Below the pieces are notes generated by a model that saw only the letters and a list, made by a program, of their open reading frames with translations, was not told the origin of the DNA and searched no databases. Of a DNA stretch of 64,000 nt, positions 44,970-58,248 are shown piece after piece. The position numbers and the translations under genes are program-made. Source of the DNA: Kingdonia uniflora (lineage: Eukaryota > Streptophyta > Magnoliopsida > Ranunculales > Circaeasteraceae); contig JACGCM010002893.1 of the NCBI GenBank assembly GCA_014058105.1, positions 898,629-962,628 of the forward strand. Direction: 5' to 3'. Position 1 is the stretch's first letter. Every line of letters begins with the position of its first letter.

Positions 44970-46680
44970 TTGACAAAAGATCGCGAGCTCCGGGAGAAAG
45001 AGCTCGATGCAGAGCGACAAGCTCGTTTGAAAATGCTCAAAAGACACGAAGACCAGATGACGACGATGCAGACTGTACTCGAGGCTCTACAACATACTCA
45101 GCAGGCTCCTCCAGTCAGGAGTCATGATCAACTTCCAGAGACCTCCTGTATTTTGGCAAGAGAAAGATTGGGACCTCGGGGAGCCACTAGTAAAGACATT
45201 TCCAGAAATCTGCCATACGGACTGCAGCCCTCCATCTATTTGGGGGGAGAAGTTCAATCCGAAGTCAGGCGAGGTCATCAGATTTTCGTCTATCAGGAGG
45301 AAGACCAGCGACCCCAACACCAAGTTCCAGCACGAGATTGCTTGAGTAAAGGTACGGGAACTCATCATCCCCTGCCAGCGCATCCAACGATTCAACCAAC
45401 ACGTCATTGCGTCACAAAAGTACATATTAATCAACGAATCAATGAGTTGATCAAGGCACAAGTTCTGGGTACTACCGGCGAAACCACGAAGTTACAAGGA
45501 AGTCTGATTGCCAAAGAACTATTCGATATGGAAATACTGAAAAGTTTCTATACTCCCCAAATTCATAAGTACAAAGGTACTGACCCGAATGAGCATATTC
45601 AGCAATACCGCGGTTCATTGGGGTTATACTCCAATCTCAACCATATTCTCTATCGTCTGTTCGCCACAAGTTTACAGGAGGAGCCACTCTGATAGTTCCA
45701 CTCACTTCCTGATGAATCTATCTACACATTTGATCAGCTGCAGAAGCAGTTCATCAAAACATATTCCCATAATAGAGACAAAGAGGAGAACTTGTACTCT
45801 CTTATCGGTCCTAAGCAGTCACATAGAGAAAAGCTTGAAATTTTTTTAAAGAAATTCCTAGAGCTCACAAGAAAGGTGGATAACCTCGACCAAAGATAGC
45901 CGTTACTGCTTTCACCAATGCTATCCGGCTCGATTGAAAGGCCAAAGAATAGTTCTTCCTTAACAAGCCTGCGACGTTAGAAGAGATGATCACCAAAGTC
46001 AACGGTTACGTCGACTTAGAGAAGATGATGTCTGAGCGATAAAAGTCTACTAAGTCTGTCCTATCCACCAAATCCCCACCTCCAGAACGAACCAGCGAGC
46101 CCAAGGAGGAATAGGGGGATCAGAAACGCACCAAGGGAAACACTGGATACCCTCGGAGAAGCGGTCCACAAAACAAACCCATCCTCCCTAAGCTGAATGT
46201 CTGAATCTCTACAATTTTTTCACTGCTATTAAAAAATACGCTCTACCGCGTCTCTCAGCTACTGGAGCCTATCGAGAATCGACCATTTTACCTACACCAT
46301 AAGGTAAATCATCATTATACTGACAATTGTAATGCTCTACAGTGGATGCTCGAGCTCATTTTCAAGGAAGGACGGATGCTCGAATACATTGTTGACCTGA
46401 AGTCATACCAAGATGGCAACTATAAGAAACAACTCGAAGTTGTTCAGGTCAACGACCGAGCTGAGGAGAAGCATCTCTACTATATGCACCTCAACAACAT
46501 GATCGTAATCAACCAGGTCACCAATTCCAACCGACCAAAGCACTGGAGGCTCTCAGAATGCTGTGATGTAAACCTCAAGACAAAGAAGCCAAACTTCTTC
46601 CCGAGTCGAGCAATTACAGACTCAGAATCTCTTTCGAGGATTGCGATACTAGCCATGTCAAATTTCCACATCATGATGCG
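44970..46680 (+). pseudogene. Element A gag
   Basis: The frame at 44,970-45,692 begins with a charged coiled coil ('RELREKELDAERQARLKMLK') and reaches the capsid start 'KYKGTDPNEHIQQYRGSL'. An in-frame TGA-TAG at 45,690-45,695 stops it, but the same frame continues with 'DQLQKQFIKTYSHN' and 'KLEIFLKKFLELTRKVDNLD' to about 45,897. Further on (46,280-46,420) is 'HYTDNCNALQWMLELIFKEG', the Cys/His stretch usual after the capsid in Tat elements. Stops at 45,690 and later inactivate it. Confidence 0.8.
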
Positions 46681-47010
46681 TTAGTCATAATGCTCAAGAT
46701 AAAGCAGTTTGTCATGCACACAATGATGATCGATACTGGAAGCGGTATTGAAATTCTTTTTTAGAGTACGATCGACCAGATGGGTTTGGCCGACCAAGTC
46801 ATTCAGAGCGACACAGACATCAGTGGATTCAATGGCTCCAGGGAGGAACGAGTAGGCAAAATTATCTTACCTATTACCGCAGGATCAGCCATTATCGATG
46901 TCGTTTTCTACATCATCAATGCCAAGTCTCACTATCTTGGGATTATGGGCCGCTGCTGGATACATAATATGGAAAAAATCGCTTCCACCTATCATCAAGT
47001 ACTCTGATTC
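46681..47010 (+). pseudogene. Element A aspartic protease
   Basis: The catalytic triad motif appears as 'MMIDTGSGIEILF' near 46,727-46,762, then a TAG. It is followed by 'DISGFNGSREERVGKIILPI' and 'NAKSHYLGIMGRCWI', the flap and C-terminal parts of gypsy proteases. One in-frame stop splits it. Confidence 0.82.
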
Positions 47011-47169
47011 AAGCACGATAACAGTATTTATGAGATCAGAGTTAGTCAGAAACTTTCACGAGCTTGTGAAAATGTTGTCTTTCCTATCCTATATACTTCA
47101 GACAGATTGGCCGCATAGCAATTACAAAAAATTGATCACTTCGACGACCAATCACCTACAGAAGCCCAC

Positions 47170-48585
47170 ATAATATGTCAACATTGATGGACCTAGCAGA
47201 GGCATGTTCATCGGAACCAAGTTGGTTCAGCATGAGATAGATGTTATCATCCAGTTCCTGCAACTGAATCAAGACATTTTTGTATGGTCTTTCAAAGAAA
47301 TGCCCGGAGTCGATCCAGCTATGGCTTGCCACAAGTTAGCCATCAATGTCAACGCCCCAACGGTCAAACAGAAATAGTGACGACTTTCACCTCATCTTCG
47401 AGATGAAGCTAACACCGAGATTGAGAAATTGATCAAAGTGGGATTCATTTGAGAAGCCAAGTATCCGGACTGGATATCCAACATTGTCGCTGTCCCAAAG
47501 AAGAGCGGAAAAGTTTGCATTTGCGTAGATTTTACAGATCTGAGCAAACATACTCCAAATGATAGTTTCCCTCTTCCCAACATTAATCAGATCCTCGATT
47601 CCACTACAGGCCATAATCTCCTATCTATGATGGACGCTGCTTCAGGGTATAATCAAATCCCACTTCTGGAAGAAGATCAAGAGACACGTTCATCACCGAA
47701 AGTGGCCTTACTGTTACAAAGTCATGCCCTTTGGGCTCAAGAATGTAGGGGCCACATATCAACGATTGATGACTGCTATGCTCAAAGCACACCTGGGAAA
47801 AATCATTGAAGTCTACATCGATTATCTCTTGTACAAAACCATACAGTCATATAATCACATCTCAGATCTCAGCACAATATTAAACATCCTTCGATCTTAC
47901 AGAATGCGTCTCAACCTTGATAAGTGTCAATTCGGGGTATATTTTGGCTGCTTCCTAGGCCACCTCATCAGCAAGAAAGGGATTGAGGTTGATCCAGATC
48001 AAATTCAGGCTCTCCTCGACATGCCTTCTCCAAAGACAATTAAAGACATTCAAAAACTTGCCGGCAAGATTGCAACGATCAACCGTTTCGTCTCTAAATC
48101 TTTAGACCGTTGCCGTTGGTTATTTCTATTACTCCGCAGATGTACCAAACGAGGAAAGGTTCAGCCAACTGCAGAAGTCACGTGGACACCGAAATGCGAA
48201 ACAACTTTTCAGAATCTCAAAATCTATTTGGAGAGGTCTTCCATAATAAGTACGCCAGTAGGTAATAAGAAACTGATAATCTACCTAGCAGTCACATATA
48301 CTTCTCTCAGCTCGGTTCTCATTCACCTAGAAGGGAAAATAGAGAAACCAGTCTTCTTCATTAGCAAAATACTCACACCAGAAGAAATAAGGTACTCTAA
48401 AATTGAGAAACTTCTACTCACCCTTGTTTACACTTCGCAGAAACTCAAGCACTACTTCCAAGCACATTCTGTCAAAGTAATGACAAACTACCCACTTCGG
48501 GGAGTTTTATCCAAAAAAGCGAAGTCACGAAGAGTGCAACAATGGTCAGTCAGTTTGGAAGAACATGATATCAAGTTCGAATAGT
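47170..48585 (+). pseudogene. Element A reverse transcriptase
   Basis: It runs from 'WISNIVAVPKKSGKVCICVD' and 'LLSMMDAASGYNQIPL' through 'MPFGLKNVGATYQRLM' to 'KCQFGVYFGCFLGHLISKKG' and the connection 'KPVFFISKILTPEE'. The catalytic box reads VYIDYLL where YIDD is expected: the second aspartate is Tyr (a GAT to TAT-type change). Two compensating frameshifts lie near 47,685-47,715, and stops lie at about 47,375 and 47,450. Confidence 0.88.
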
Positions 48586-48589
48586 GTCA

Positions 48590-49200
48590 TTCCAAAAAAG
48601 GACAGGCTGCTATCGATTTTCTCACAGATTTTCCAGTGGAGGATCCTGAGTGGGAGGAGTACAACCCAGACCTTACCAAAAATACGCCAGAGAATCCAAC
48701 CCCCAGGCTATTTAACGAAAGAGCTGACTGGATCACGACGTCAGGGTGGAGGCTTCTCACAGATGGATCAGCAGGACCCGCAGGGTCAGGGATCAAGATC
48801 ATTTTGATTGCCTCTTCTAATTATATAATTGAGAAATCAATCCGATTAGATTTTGAGGCCTCAAATAATGTCATCGAGTATGAAGCTCTCACTCACGTAC
48901 TCGACCTCGTACTTGAGCTCAATGTCCCCGAACTCTCAGTTTACACAGATTTATTACTCATCGTTAATCATTATTCTGAGCAATACAAGAAGAACGGAAA
49001 TATGATTGAATACGCAACCCTCGTTGCAGATAGGATGAGTAAGTTTGTGAAAGCAACTCGCGAATACCTTCAACGAGGTAAAAATAGACATGCAGATTCC
49101 TTGGCATATCTAGCCGGGGTCTTGGGAACAGAAGCTCGATATCTCCAGATCAAAATCATTTTAACCCCCAACATTGATCGCATATCTGTATGCACGATAA
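48590..49200 (+). pseudogene. Element A second RNase H-like domain
   Basis: Frame 48,636-49,478 has 'WRLLTDGSAGPAGSGIKIIL', 'DFEASNNVIEYEALTHVLDL' and 'SVYTDLLLIVNHYSEQY', matching the Asp-Glu-Asp layout of the archaeal-type RNase H that Tat/Ogre elements carry after pol. The three carboxylates (DGS, EYEA, TDL) are present, so this domain is less damaged than the RT. Confidence 0.8.
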
Positions 49201-49249
49201 ACACTGGGGGCCATAAAGGGGGAGACAACAATTGGCAAAACCCTTTCTT

Positions 49250-50482
49250 AGCCTACCTCGGTATCGACAATAAGTACAAAGGACCACTCCCAGCAGATCT
49301 AAAAGAGTTCCGACAACTGATCAATAACTCGAAGTATTACATCACTCAGAACGGTATGCTTTACTGCCTCTCCGTTATAGGGCCTTCCTCAAGTGCCTCT
49401 CAAAGTCAAAAGAAAGCGAACTGCTCTGCGAACTACACGAAGGAACTTGTGGCTCCCGCGCTGCAGGTAGGTCATTAGCGAACAGAGCTATAACTCAAGG
49501 AGTATTCTGGACTGGCATGCGCAAGCAAGTAGAAGAGTGTTCCCGCAGGTGCGACACCTGCCAGAGACATAGACATATGATATGTACCCCTGCGCTCGAA
49601 CTCCATGCAGGCAAGGTTTTCTGGCCATTCAAAAGATGGGCACTAGACCTCGTCAGCGAATTCCCTAACTCTCCAGGTAATCGCCGTCACCTACTCGTAG
49701 CTACCGATTACTTTACAAAATGGGTAGAAGCAATTCTACTATGTCGAACCAAAGAGGAAGAGGTCATCTCTTTTATATATAACCACATAATCACTCGATT
49801 CGGGTACCCTTACCTAATTTATATCGATAACAGGCCCCAATTTGTGGGAGATATGGTCGTAACCTTCCTAAATCACCATAATTTTATCCACTCACCATCA
49901 AATTCATACTATCCTCAAGGCAATGGCCAAGCTGAAATCACCAACAAAACCATAGTGGATAGACTAAAAAAATGGCTTCACTAACAGAAAAAAGGAAATT
50001 GGGTTCGCGAGCTACCTCACGTCTTGTGGGCGTATCAAACTACTCCCCGACAATCCACTGGGTGTACCCCATTCCTCCTTGCTTATGGCACTGAGGCAGT
50101 CATTCCTTTTGAATATCATCATCCAGTTTGTGATCACGAGCAAACTAACAAGGAAAATGAGTTCGAATTGGCTTGCAACCTCAATATGATAGATGCGACC
50201 AGGGAACACGCCATTGCTAACATAGGTCGATATCATCATATGCTTGCCAAGTCGTATAATAACTGAGTCAGGAGCCGTACTTTCCAAATCAGAGATCTCA
50301 TCCTCAGATAAATTCCTCAATATCGCAAAGAGCCTCACGCTGGAAAATTAGCCAACAATTGGGAGGGTCCATTCATTATCTCAGGTCTCTCAGGCCTGGG
50401 ATCATACGATCTCATGACAGAAGAGGGAATCCCCATTTCAAATCCTTGGAACATTAGACAACTGAAGCGGTACTATCGTTAG
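49250..50482 (+). pseudogene. Element A integrase
   Basis: A zinc-binding part (with 'QVEECSRRCDTCQRHRH' at ~49,540) is followed by the catalytic core at 49,517-49,984: 'RWALDLVSEFP' (first Asp), 'LIYIDNRPQFVGD' (second Asp) and 'GNGQAEITNKTIVDR' (Glu). A TAA at 49,982 interrupts. The C-terminal part continues at 50,024-50,482 ('FLLAYGTEAVIPFEYH', 'NWEGPFIISGLSG', 'NIRQLKRYYR' and stop). The DDE residues are intact. Confidence 0.87.
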
Positions 50483-50639
50483 GCGTCTTACTACTCCATT
50501 TCCATTGTTCGTTGTTTATTTTTTAATTCCAAAAGTGGGATTCTTATCTCCATCCAATGTAAATTCTGTACTTATCATTGAAAGTTTTTTTTGAACAATG
50601 TCATTCTCTTCACTAACATTCGTTCACACTTTACAGATT

Positions 50640-51320
50640 CAAGCATAGATAATACTAGCTTTAAATCAATCTTTTCCAAGTTCAATCAAGGATATCACTT
50701 GATTAGCTTCTTTTACTGCATCTCTGCGATTGTAGTAAGTGTAAAAACTTGTTTCACATCAAAGACTCAACCAAACAAGAAATAAGGAAAAGGTAATACT
50801 AGTCTTTATCTTTTTCAACTTGTTTGGATCATTTTAGTAGGCTGGATCAAGGATAACACTTGGCTCAGTTGAATCTTTACATATCTACGATTGTAGCAAG
50901 TGTAAAAACTTATTTCACATCAAAGACTTAGCCAAACAAGAAATAAGGCAAAGGTAATACTAGTCTTTATCTTTTTCAACTTGTTTGGATCATTTCAGTA
51001 GGTTAGGTCAAGGATAATACTTGGTTCAGCTGAATCTTTACATCTCTGCGATTGTAGTAAGTATAAAAACTTGTTTCATATCAAAGACTCACCCAGACAT
51101 AAGATAAAACAAATGTCATATTAGCTATCATCTCTTTCAATATGTCTGTGATATTTCTATAGTTCAAATCAAGTTTCAACTTGGTTTAACTCAACCCATT
51201 TCTACAATTAAAACGAATGTAAAAAAAATTATTTTATATCAAAGTCCCTACCAGACACAAGATAAGGCAATGGTCATACTAGCTTTCATCTATTACAATG
51301 TGTCTGCGACATATACTATT
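50640..51320 (+). repeat. Tandem array, ~160-bp unit, element A
   Basis: The phrase 'gcgattgtagtaagtgtaaaaactt' recurs at about 50,728, 50,889, 51,049 and, more diverged, 51,208, giving spacings of 161, 160 and 159 bp. Units contain 'caaacaagaaataagg' and 'gtaatactagtctttatc'. The array sits between integrase and the antisense region, where Ogre/Tat elements are known to carry tandem repeats. Confidence 0.9.
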
Positions 51321-51341
51321 TATTTTCAGGTCAAATACATA

Positions 51342-52848
51342 TTAAAGAGGATTATTTTCTACTGAAGGAGGGTCAACAACGATTCCCCATACATCAAGAG
51401 GTCTCTCTTTCAGTTCGTGGGCCACAATAGCTCTACCTTGTTTTATTGATTTAGCAGTTTGAGGGGCCAGTTGGGTCTCCATGGCGCCAAGACAGTTCCC
51501 TCGATCTATCTTAGCTCCACAGATGCATCCCTTATCCGATAGCGTTTTAAACAAGGTATCTCATTCTGATTCAAGTCTTTTTACTTCCTCTACAAAATAT
51601 GCAACGATCACCCTTAACAAGTAAGATCGAGACGCATCATGTACTACCATTATTGCAAATCTTGCCTTCAACCTCTTGAGGCGTGACTGTAACCTAGCGT
51701 AATCATTCTTCCATTCAATTATTTTCGCATCAAACTTATCATGATAGATTACATATTCTTCTAACTTGGCAATATACTTCGCTGACTTCACTAGGTTCAT
51801 GACTTATAAGTCTACTATCCGAGCACGAAGTCTCCCAATTTTTGCGTTTAACTCTTCCCTAGCCGACAGATCTTTTAATAATTCTTCTTTCCTCTTCACC
51901 AGCGATTCCTTTGCTTTAATTTCCCCTTCCAAAACTTTTTCCCTGATATGAGTAGCATCCAACTTATGCTGGCATTCCCTCAAATTCGCATTTCCCTTCT
52001 GGACATACCCCTGAATACGAGATACGTCACTCTCTAATTTGACCTGAGAGACTAACTACATCCCCTCGAACTAAAGGAGCCTTAACCTTAGTTCTACTTC
52101 CCCCTTAACGCTCTCTAGCTTTGGCTTTCTTGGTACGGGCAATGGCTTGCGCCAGTTCGCTTTAAGTCGAGCAACCTTCTCATTTAAGTCGTCGCACCTT
52201 CATTGCATTTCTCAGAATTCTATATCCTTGGCGGGAAGGGTTGTTTGCAAATGTTCAGCTGTAGCTTCTGAAGCCGATATATTTTCTCGAGCTAACCTCA
52301 GCTGCAACTCTGTATTAATAGCTTTGGATTTTTACCATGCTTTTCTTTCCTATTTACTTGATAACTTAACGTTGGTGTAACATGCAAGTCGAAAAACCTA
52401 TTCCGATCTAACCTACAACTCCGCTTGCGCAGACAACAAGGCTTTAAAAGTATTTCTTTCCCTGGCAAGTCCAAACTCTAGGTCATCTATTCTGAGACTC
52501 ATCTCTCTAACTTCCTACAAAAGGTTTATAAACAAAGTCAATCTACAAAAGTTTCTTCCCCACGCAGAATTCAAAAAACTTACAAATATTTATACAAAAC
52601 GCGTGTCTACCCTACCTTTTCACTACCACCTTCTGGGAGCTCGACGTTATCCCCTTGATTATCGAGTACCGTCTGGTGGGAAACACCATCCAAACCGTCC
52701 TTGACCCCCACCGCTTCAGCTTCCTCATCATCTTCTTCCTCAACATAGGTGTCTGCCTAAATGGCATCCACCTTCTCCCCAGAGTGGCCCTTTAGCATCA
52801 AGTGATGACCCAGCCTGTCACACTCCTCAACCATTTCGTCTAGGTTGT
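51342..52848 (-). pseudogene. Antisense gene of element A, C-terminal coiled coil
   Basis: Minus-strand pieces at 51,800-51,561 ('MNLVKSAKYIAKLEEYVIYH', 'VAYFVEEVKRLESE') and 51,554-51,342, with further Glu/Lys/Leu-rich but stop-broken reading up to 52,848. They occupy the same place as the coiled coil at 42,025-44,000 in element B, nearest to the tandem array. Decay is stronger than in B. Confidence 0.6.
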
Positions 52849-53889
52849 GAAATATCCATTTTTTGGAGTTTGCTTCATTTAGTGTCTAGAGTAGGCGCCA
52901 GTATTTTCTCGTGGTTATCCGGCGTCAGTGAGTGCATGAGGAGCGACTACAGCTGGACAGACTGACTCTGAATAGGTAAGTGGGTTTCTAACTCTTTGTT
53001 CTAAAAAGTCAAGCCTATGCCTTTTACAGAGTATGAAAAACTAGTAAGAATGTCTTCCTTTAGAAAATAGAGCTTCTATTCGAATAGACTATTTTCTATT
53101 AGAATAGAGATGGAAAGATTCCTTCTATTCTAATAGAATTTTGGTTTATTCGAATAACTTACCTCAGCGTGATTTCAAAGCTTGGAAAGATTCCTTCTAT
53201 TCAAATAGGATTCCTTTCTATTCGAATAACTCACCTCAGCGTGATTTCCAGCTTGATTCTATTCGAATAGGATTGTTCTTATTTGAATAGATCCCGTATT
53301 TTCTGTTTCACTATTTAAGACATACTGACCTTTTTTTATACTCACTTCTTTAAAACATATATTTTTAAGGGCTTGCTTTTGAGAGTGAAGAGAGATCTTA
53401 TTTGAGAGATTCAAGAGAGAATCAAATCACTCAAATCTTAAATCGATCTATTGATCAAGAAACCCTAGTCATGCATTGAAGATTTTGAGCGATTCAAGAC
53501 TTGGAGCTTCGACGAGAGATTGAAGCGAGGCGTTGCGAGAATGCGGGATTGATTGCAAGAAGATTACTTGGAAGAGAGATGACCATGAGAGGTGCTTATC
53601 GAGTTTGCAAGTGATTAAATTCTTATAGTTCTTTTTCATATAGTGGATTGTTTAGTTGTCGGGGATTTGACAGCGATCTGTGGGTTTTTCTCCTGAGAAA
53701 GGTTTTTCCACAGGGTTAAAAATCGTTGCATACTTCTTTAATTTCCAACTACTTGTTTGACATTAGATAATTGGATTAACTTGATTTAAGTTTATATTAG
53801 GCCATTAATTTAGAGGAATTAGGACCTGACAATTTAGACCTAAAACAATCGAAATTGATTAGTCTCAAGCGTCTAGGAATTTCAGGTTG
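52844..53889. mobile_element. Solo LTR, 1,036 bp, TSD GGTTG
   Basis: The sequence 52,849-53,884 begins TGAAATATCC and ends GGAATTTCA, with inverted termini TGAAAT/ATTTCA. It is flanked on both sides by GGTTG (52,844-52,848; 53,885-53,889). It has no coding capacity and interrupts the antisense region of element A. Interior 'ctcctgagaaaggtttttccacagggtt' near 53,690 is like Copia LTRs. It is best read as the product of recombination between two LTRs of a former element. Confidence 0.88.
53060..53290. repeat. Short repeats with ATTCGAATAG palindromes inside the solo LTR
   Basis: The words 'ttctattcgaatag', 'ggaaagattccttctatt' and 'ctcacctcagcgtgatttc' occur two to several times between 53,070 and 53,275, with a spacing near 65-70 bp for the last one. 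The TTCGAA core is palindromic. This is likely a tandemly amplified regulatory part of the LTR (inference). Confidence 0.7.
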
Positions 53890-55149
53890 GCCTTTGCCTC
53901 GACCTGTAGCTGGCCGATCACCACTACGTGGGAGGCCTTCAGCTGCCTAACTTCCTTCATGGCTTCAGTCTTGGCTTGAGCTAGTTCTTTTTTTAGCTCA
54001 TTCTTCGCCTTCTTCATCTCAGATATTTCTTCTTCAATACCGAGTCAAATCCCCTTCACAAGACGAGCGGCCTACATAAAACGAATCAATCTCAGTGATT
54101 TGCTCGAAACACATAAAGAAACTCTATCCCGATCAATAAAACTTACCATCTTGCTCGTATTTTCTTCTCCATGGCGAGCCGCTAACCTGGCCCTTTCCTC
54201 GACCTTTCTAAGGTTATCCACTGCAGCAGGTCGCACCTTAACGACTTTCTTCCTAGAGGATTCGACCCTCCTCTTCTTCTCTTTTGCAACCTCACCACTT
54301 TTCGTGGCGTCCGAGGCCGGCAAAGACTTCAACATCCATTTTTTCAAATATTTTTGAGCTATCTTGCTCGTCGTGAGATTCGGTTGAGCCGAACTGCCCG
54401 ACCCAGGAGTCTTAGTTCGAACCTCCTCACCACTTATTTGCTTTTTGCCTTCATCAACCCTCACCATTAACCTGGTAGACTGAGCCTTCCTAACCTTGTC
54501 TGACTTACTATCAACCCTCTTTTTTCTACTCAAGTCGAGTCCCTCCAACACAAGTTCAAATTCAGTCTCCTCCTCTACAACTTCGTCTAACAAGGATTTT
54601 TTCCTTTCCACTATAGACTTCACACCTGCAATAACAACATTTTTACTATCAACTACAATTGTCAACAAAGCATAACAATAATTCTATATATGCATGTCTA
54701 TACTTACTTTGTTTTACAGTTCTAAACCAAAGATCCAGATGTTATTTGTCATCTCTCTTAAGGCAATTACCCTTCACTCATATGACATTATCATTTCAGG
54801 TTCGACTTGCCAAATTCAGACCGAAAAAACGATGCCGACTTGCACTCGCACAGAAATATAATCCCCTACTGGCTTTAAAATTCTTCACCCTGTAAAACTG
54901 TAAAACGTCCTCAAGGGTTATCCTCCTCACCTCTATTTCCCATCTTTCATTCAGATGGTCACGCACGGTTATTACCTCCCACATGTTCCTGTTCAATTGA
55001 ACAAGACATGCTTCAATTGCATTCATAATCCCCTTTGCCAAATTGGTGAGGGGAATGTTCAACCCATACTCTAATTGAGATAGGTAACACAGAAAACCCT
55101 CCGAGAGGTCACTTCGAACATCTCCATTGAAATACTCTAACGAGATCAA
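53890..55149 (-). pseudogene. Antisense gene of element A, middle part with gypsy-type transposon domain
   Basis: Frames 55,149-54,796 and 54,668-54,072 on the minus strand. The first has 'HLNERWEIEVRRITLEDVLQ' and 'GLYFCASASRHRFFGL', matching element B at 34,670-34,951. The second is highly charged with many Lys-Arg clusters ('KSGEVAKEKKRRVESSRKKV') and could be a nuclear-type basic region. Between them is a non-coding gap (54,669-54,795) that may be an intron. The reading continues, broken, to the solo LTR. Confidence 0.65.
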
Positions 55150-55576
55150 TTCATCTATACCCCTATCTCATTTTTCCACTTCTAAATCTGCTAGTAGATA
55201 AAAATATTCTTCCCCCTCCGCTACCGTACAACCCCAAAACTGCCTACCGGCAAACTCTACATAGTTGCCTCACTTCCCTCATACAGCTACCTTGGCTTTA
55301 CAAAACTCTCTAAAGGCATCCGAACCCGGAGGATAAGATATCAATTGACCAGGGAAACTCGAGAATTGTTCTAATCCTACTTCTCCCTTTATTATCAGAC
55401 TCATTAGGTCGACCAGAGGTTGATACCTCATTAACAAGTGAACTACCCATCTTAAAAATAGATACTACAGGCACGTTTTCGACCTATGTAAGTGCCTCTC
55501 ACGTTCGGCCTACATACAGGTTAAGGTATTTATCATTCTTCCATCTATGCATATATATATATACATATATATATAC

Positions 55577-55619
<43 letters not shown>

Positions 55620-57769
55620 ACATATATCTCTAATCAAGCGTTTACATATAACATATATCTTCAACATATATCGCATACATCTCTACTAACCTTCAGTATC
55701 CGAATGAGAATAGGCAGTAGAGTCAAGCTTTCCCCTCACAATGTTGCTGTATTGCCACCTACGAGATCCATAATCATTTTGCCATCTTCAACCATTTTTC
55801 ACCTACGGATAACTCTTTATCGAATCCCCTGATATTTCGTCTCTCTCTGAGTATTCTCAAAAAATTTTGAAGTGGTAAAATGTTTGTTTGGAGATGAAGA
55901 AGAACTATTTATCCTTTCTCTCTCATGCGGCTGGCATTTATTGCTCCTCGCACGAACTGTCCTCGATTCCAGAATCGAGGCATCCTTTCCACTCTCCATG
56001 TTAGACGCCTTGTACCTTTACGATAAAACCACCTTCTATCATTATAACTCCCCTCATTTTTTAACATATTTTTTCTCCCTATTTCCATATTTTTTCCTGA
56101 CCTTCCCACACTCATTATGACTCACACTGTACGATTTTAGAGCTCTATTTTCTTTTGCATACAAAACAAAACTCGAAGCTTTTCCATTTTCATATTTTTG
56201 TTTCTCAACCCTTGTTTATCATACTTATAGTGATTGACAACATTTTCTAAACTGTACAAATGTTTAAAATTATTCAAAATGTTTGCTAAAACAGTCTCAA
56301 AATAGATTTGCCCCTATAAGGAGATCCGATTGACTTATATTATTTCTATTACATTCAAACAATTATATTATTCATAAATATACACTTTACACAACATCCA
56401 TCACCCTTGGTAGCCTAAATGAACATCATTAATTCGTCGACCTTCAGATCTTCAAATTCGATCTCAATTTCAGTAATTAAACCATCCAACTTCTCTCGAT
56501 TAACCGAATCCCCTACCAATTTACAGGAGCACGCCTCATCAAAACAACGAGCATACTCACACGATCTCCTTACACCTAACCTTCGAGCTCACATTTCCTC
56601 CCCAATAGCTCGGTATTATAACTAAACGAACTCAAAATTCCTTTCACATACTTCAACAATCTTTATAGCCGATCGTCTTTTCATGGCAAGACGAATCCTC
56701 TGAGATCGAGCCATACCATCTTAATCTCTCCTCCATTTTTCTTTTATCCTACCCGTATTTATACGTTTCTCATACACTTTCCCCTAAAAAACGTGATTTT
56801 TACCTTGTATCTCGTAACAGAAAACCCCAAATCTTGGGATTAATTATTAGAACTTATCCCCTCACCAGTATACAGACTAGTCACTGTAATCAACCTTACG
56901 CTACCATGAGTATTTCCCCTTTCAACCTGTAACAGCTCGAGTTTACATAGTTCCTATAATTTCTATCCCTCACATGTTAAACATAAATCATTTATATCAG
57001 TACAACATTGTCAACATATATTTATCTCAGTTCGATCAGCATTGCAACATTATTTCATCACTTATAAACAGTTATTCAACTAACATCCAACACGATTCAG
57101 GTCGATTCAAGAAGTTTTTTTATACACATTTTCATAAATATCAAATTTTATTAATGTCAAAGATATTACATATGATTTACAGATAACAAGTTTTTCAGAA
57201 CATCGATCTCAGGAATACAACGAAATGTTATTTGATCAGTACCAAACTTCAGGTACTTACAGATAAATAATTTTTTCCTGTTTGTTCAAAGTCACAGGTC
57301 ATTTAGGCATGCAGAGGCATCATGTCTTCCAGTTCTTCTTAAATTCAGTGATTCTTCACCCTGATGCAAAGAAGACATTGGAACCAATAAAGATCTTCCC
57401 TCACATGGCTCAGTTGAAGCCCAGTTGAACTCCAAGAAAAAACTATGCATGCAGTAGATTCAGTGTTGGCCCCCACAAAACAAGATGAGGGTCTTCTGAG
57501 GGCCAAAACACGATGGAAATGTGTCACCAGACACCCCCTTCTCGTTCTCCTCATCAACTTCCATCACCGTCTCTTTTATAACCACCACCACCGAAGAATT
57601 GGTAGAGATGAAGAAGGCCCAACCTTAGAATCCATGGCAACATAAGAAATCATCATATTTGCCCCGCAGATACACCTCTCCTTGTATATAAAGCCCTAAC
57701 CCTGTCTTCCGCAAGGGTGCAGAGACAGGCCCAACGTTCCTCGCCTGTCAAGACGAAGACATAAAATAT
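55150..57769 (-). pseudogene. Antisense region of element A, decayed upstream part
   Basis: Between the gypsy-type-domain piece and the N-terminal piece at 57,952. Minus-strand protein-like traces occur near 55,160-55,330 but are broken, and the remainder is AT-rich and probably intronic by comparison with element B. A TA-rich microsatellite lies at 55,548-55,620. Confidence 0.4.
55548..55620. repeat. (TA)n / TATACA microsatellite
   Basis: Alternating TA with CA interruptions ('atatatatacatatatatata') for about 70 bp within the antisense region of element A. It is self-complementary and length-variable by nature. Confidence 0.95.
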
Positions 57770-57952
57770 CTACTTATAGTAGAAATCCTCATCAGCTTCA
57801 ACCGCTTCCTCTCCCGACAAGCCTTGATACGTCGGAGGAAAAGGGGCGGGGATCGCCATTTCCAAAGAACGGTCACCAAAGTATTTTAACTTCAACCTCT
57901 GCATTTCAGATGCAATCCTCTCTTCAAGAACCATACTCTGAGTTTTCACCAT
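57770..57952 (-). pseudogene. Antisense gene of element A, N-terminal part
   Basis: 61 codons from a Met at 57,952: 'MVKTQSMVLEERIASEMQRL' ... 'GLSGEEAVEADEDFYYK' then a stop. Length, start and end motif match element B's 31,696 frame. It lies about 300 bp from the 3' LTR on the strand opposite to pol. Confidence 0.65.
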
Positions 57953-58248
57953 CTCAAAAAGAGTTACGCATACAGAAATTGTTCCAAAGATTTGCTAAAG
58001 GTACTCTTTATATAACCCTAAATTTATTGTACAAGTACGTTTTCCCAACCGTCTTCATTCATTACGGACGCGACTATTTAAACTTAACCATCACATGCAT
58101 CTGCATCATCATTTAATACCTATCACATCCCAATATCACGTAACTACCACCCAGCTAAATGTCATCATTGCTCTGTTTTAAATTTCAAACTTTTAACATA
58201 TTCTTTTTCAACCAAAGTCACTCGTAACTTTGGTTGTGAGGGGGTGAT

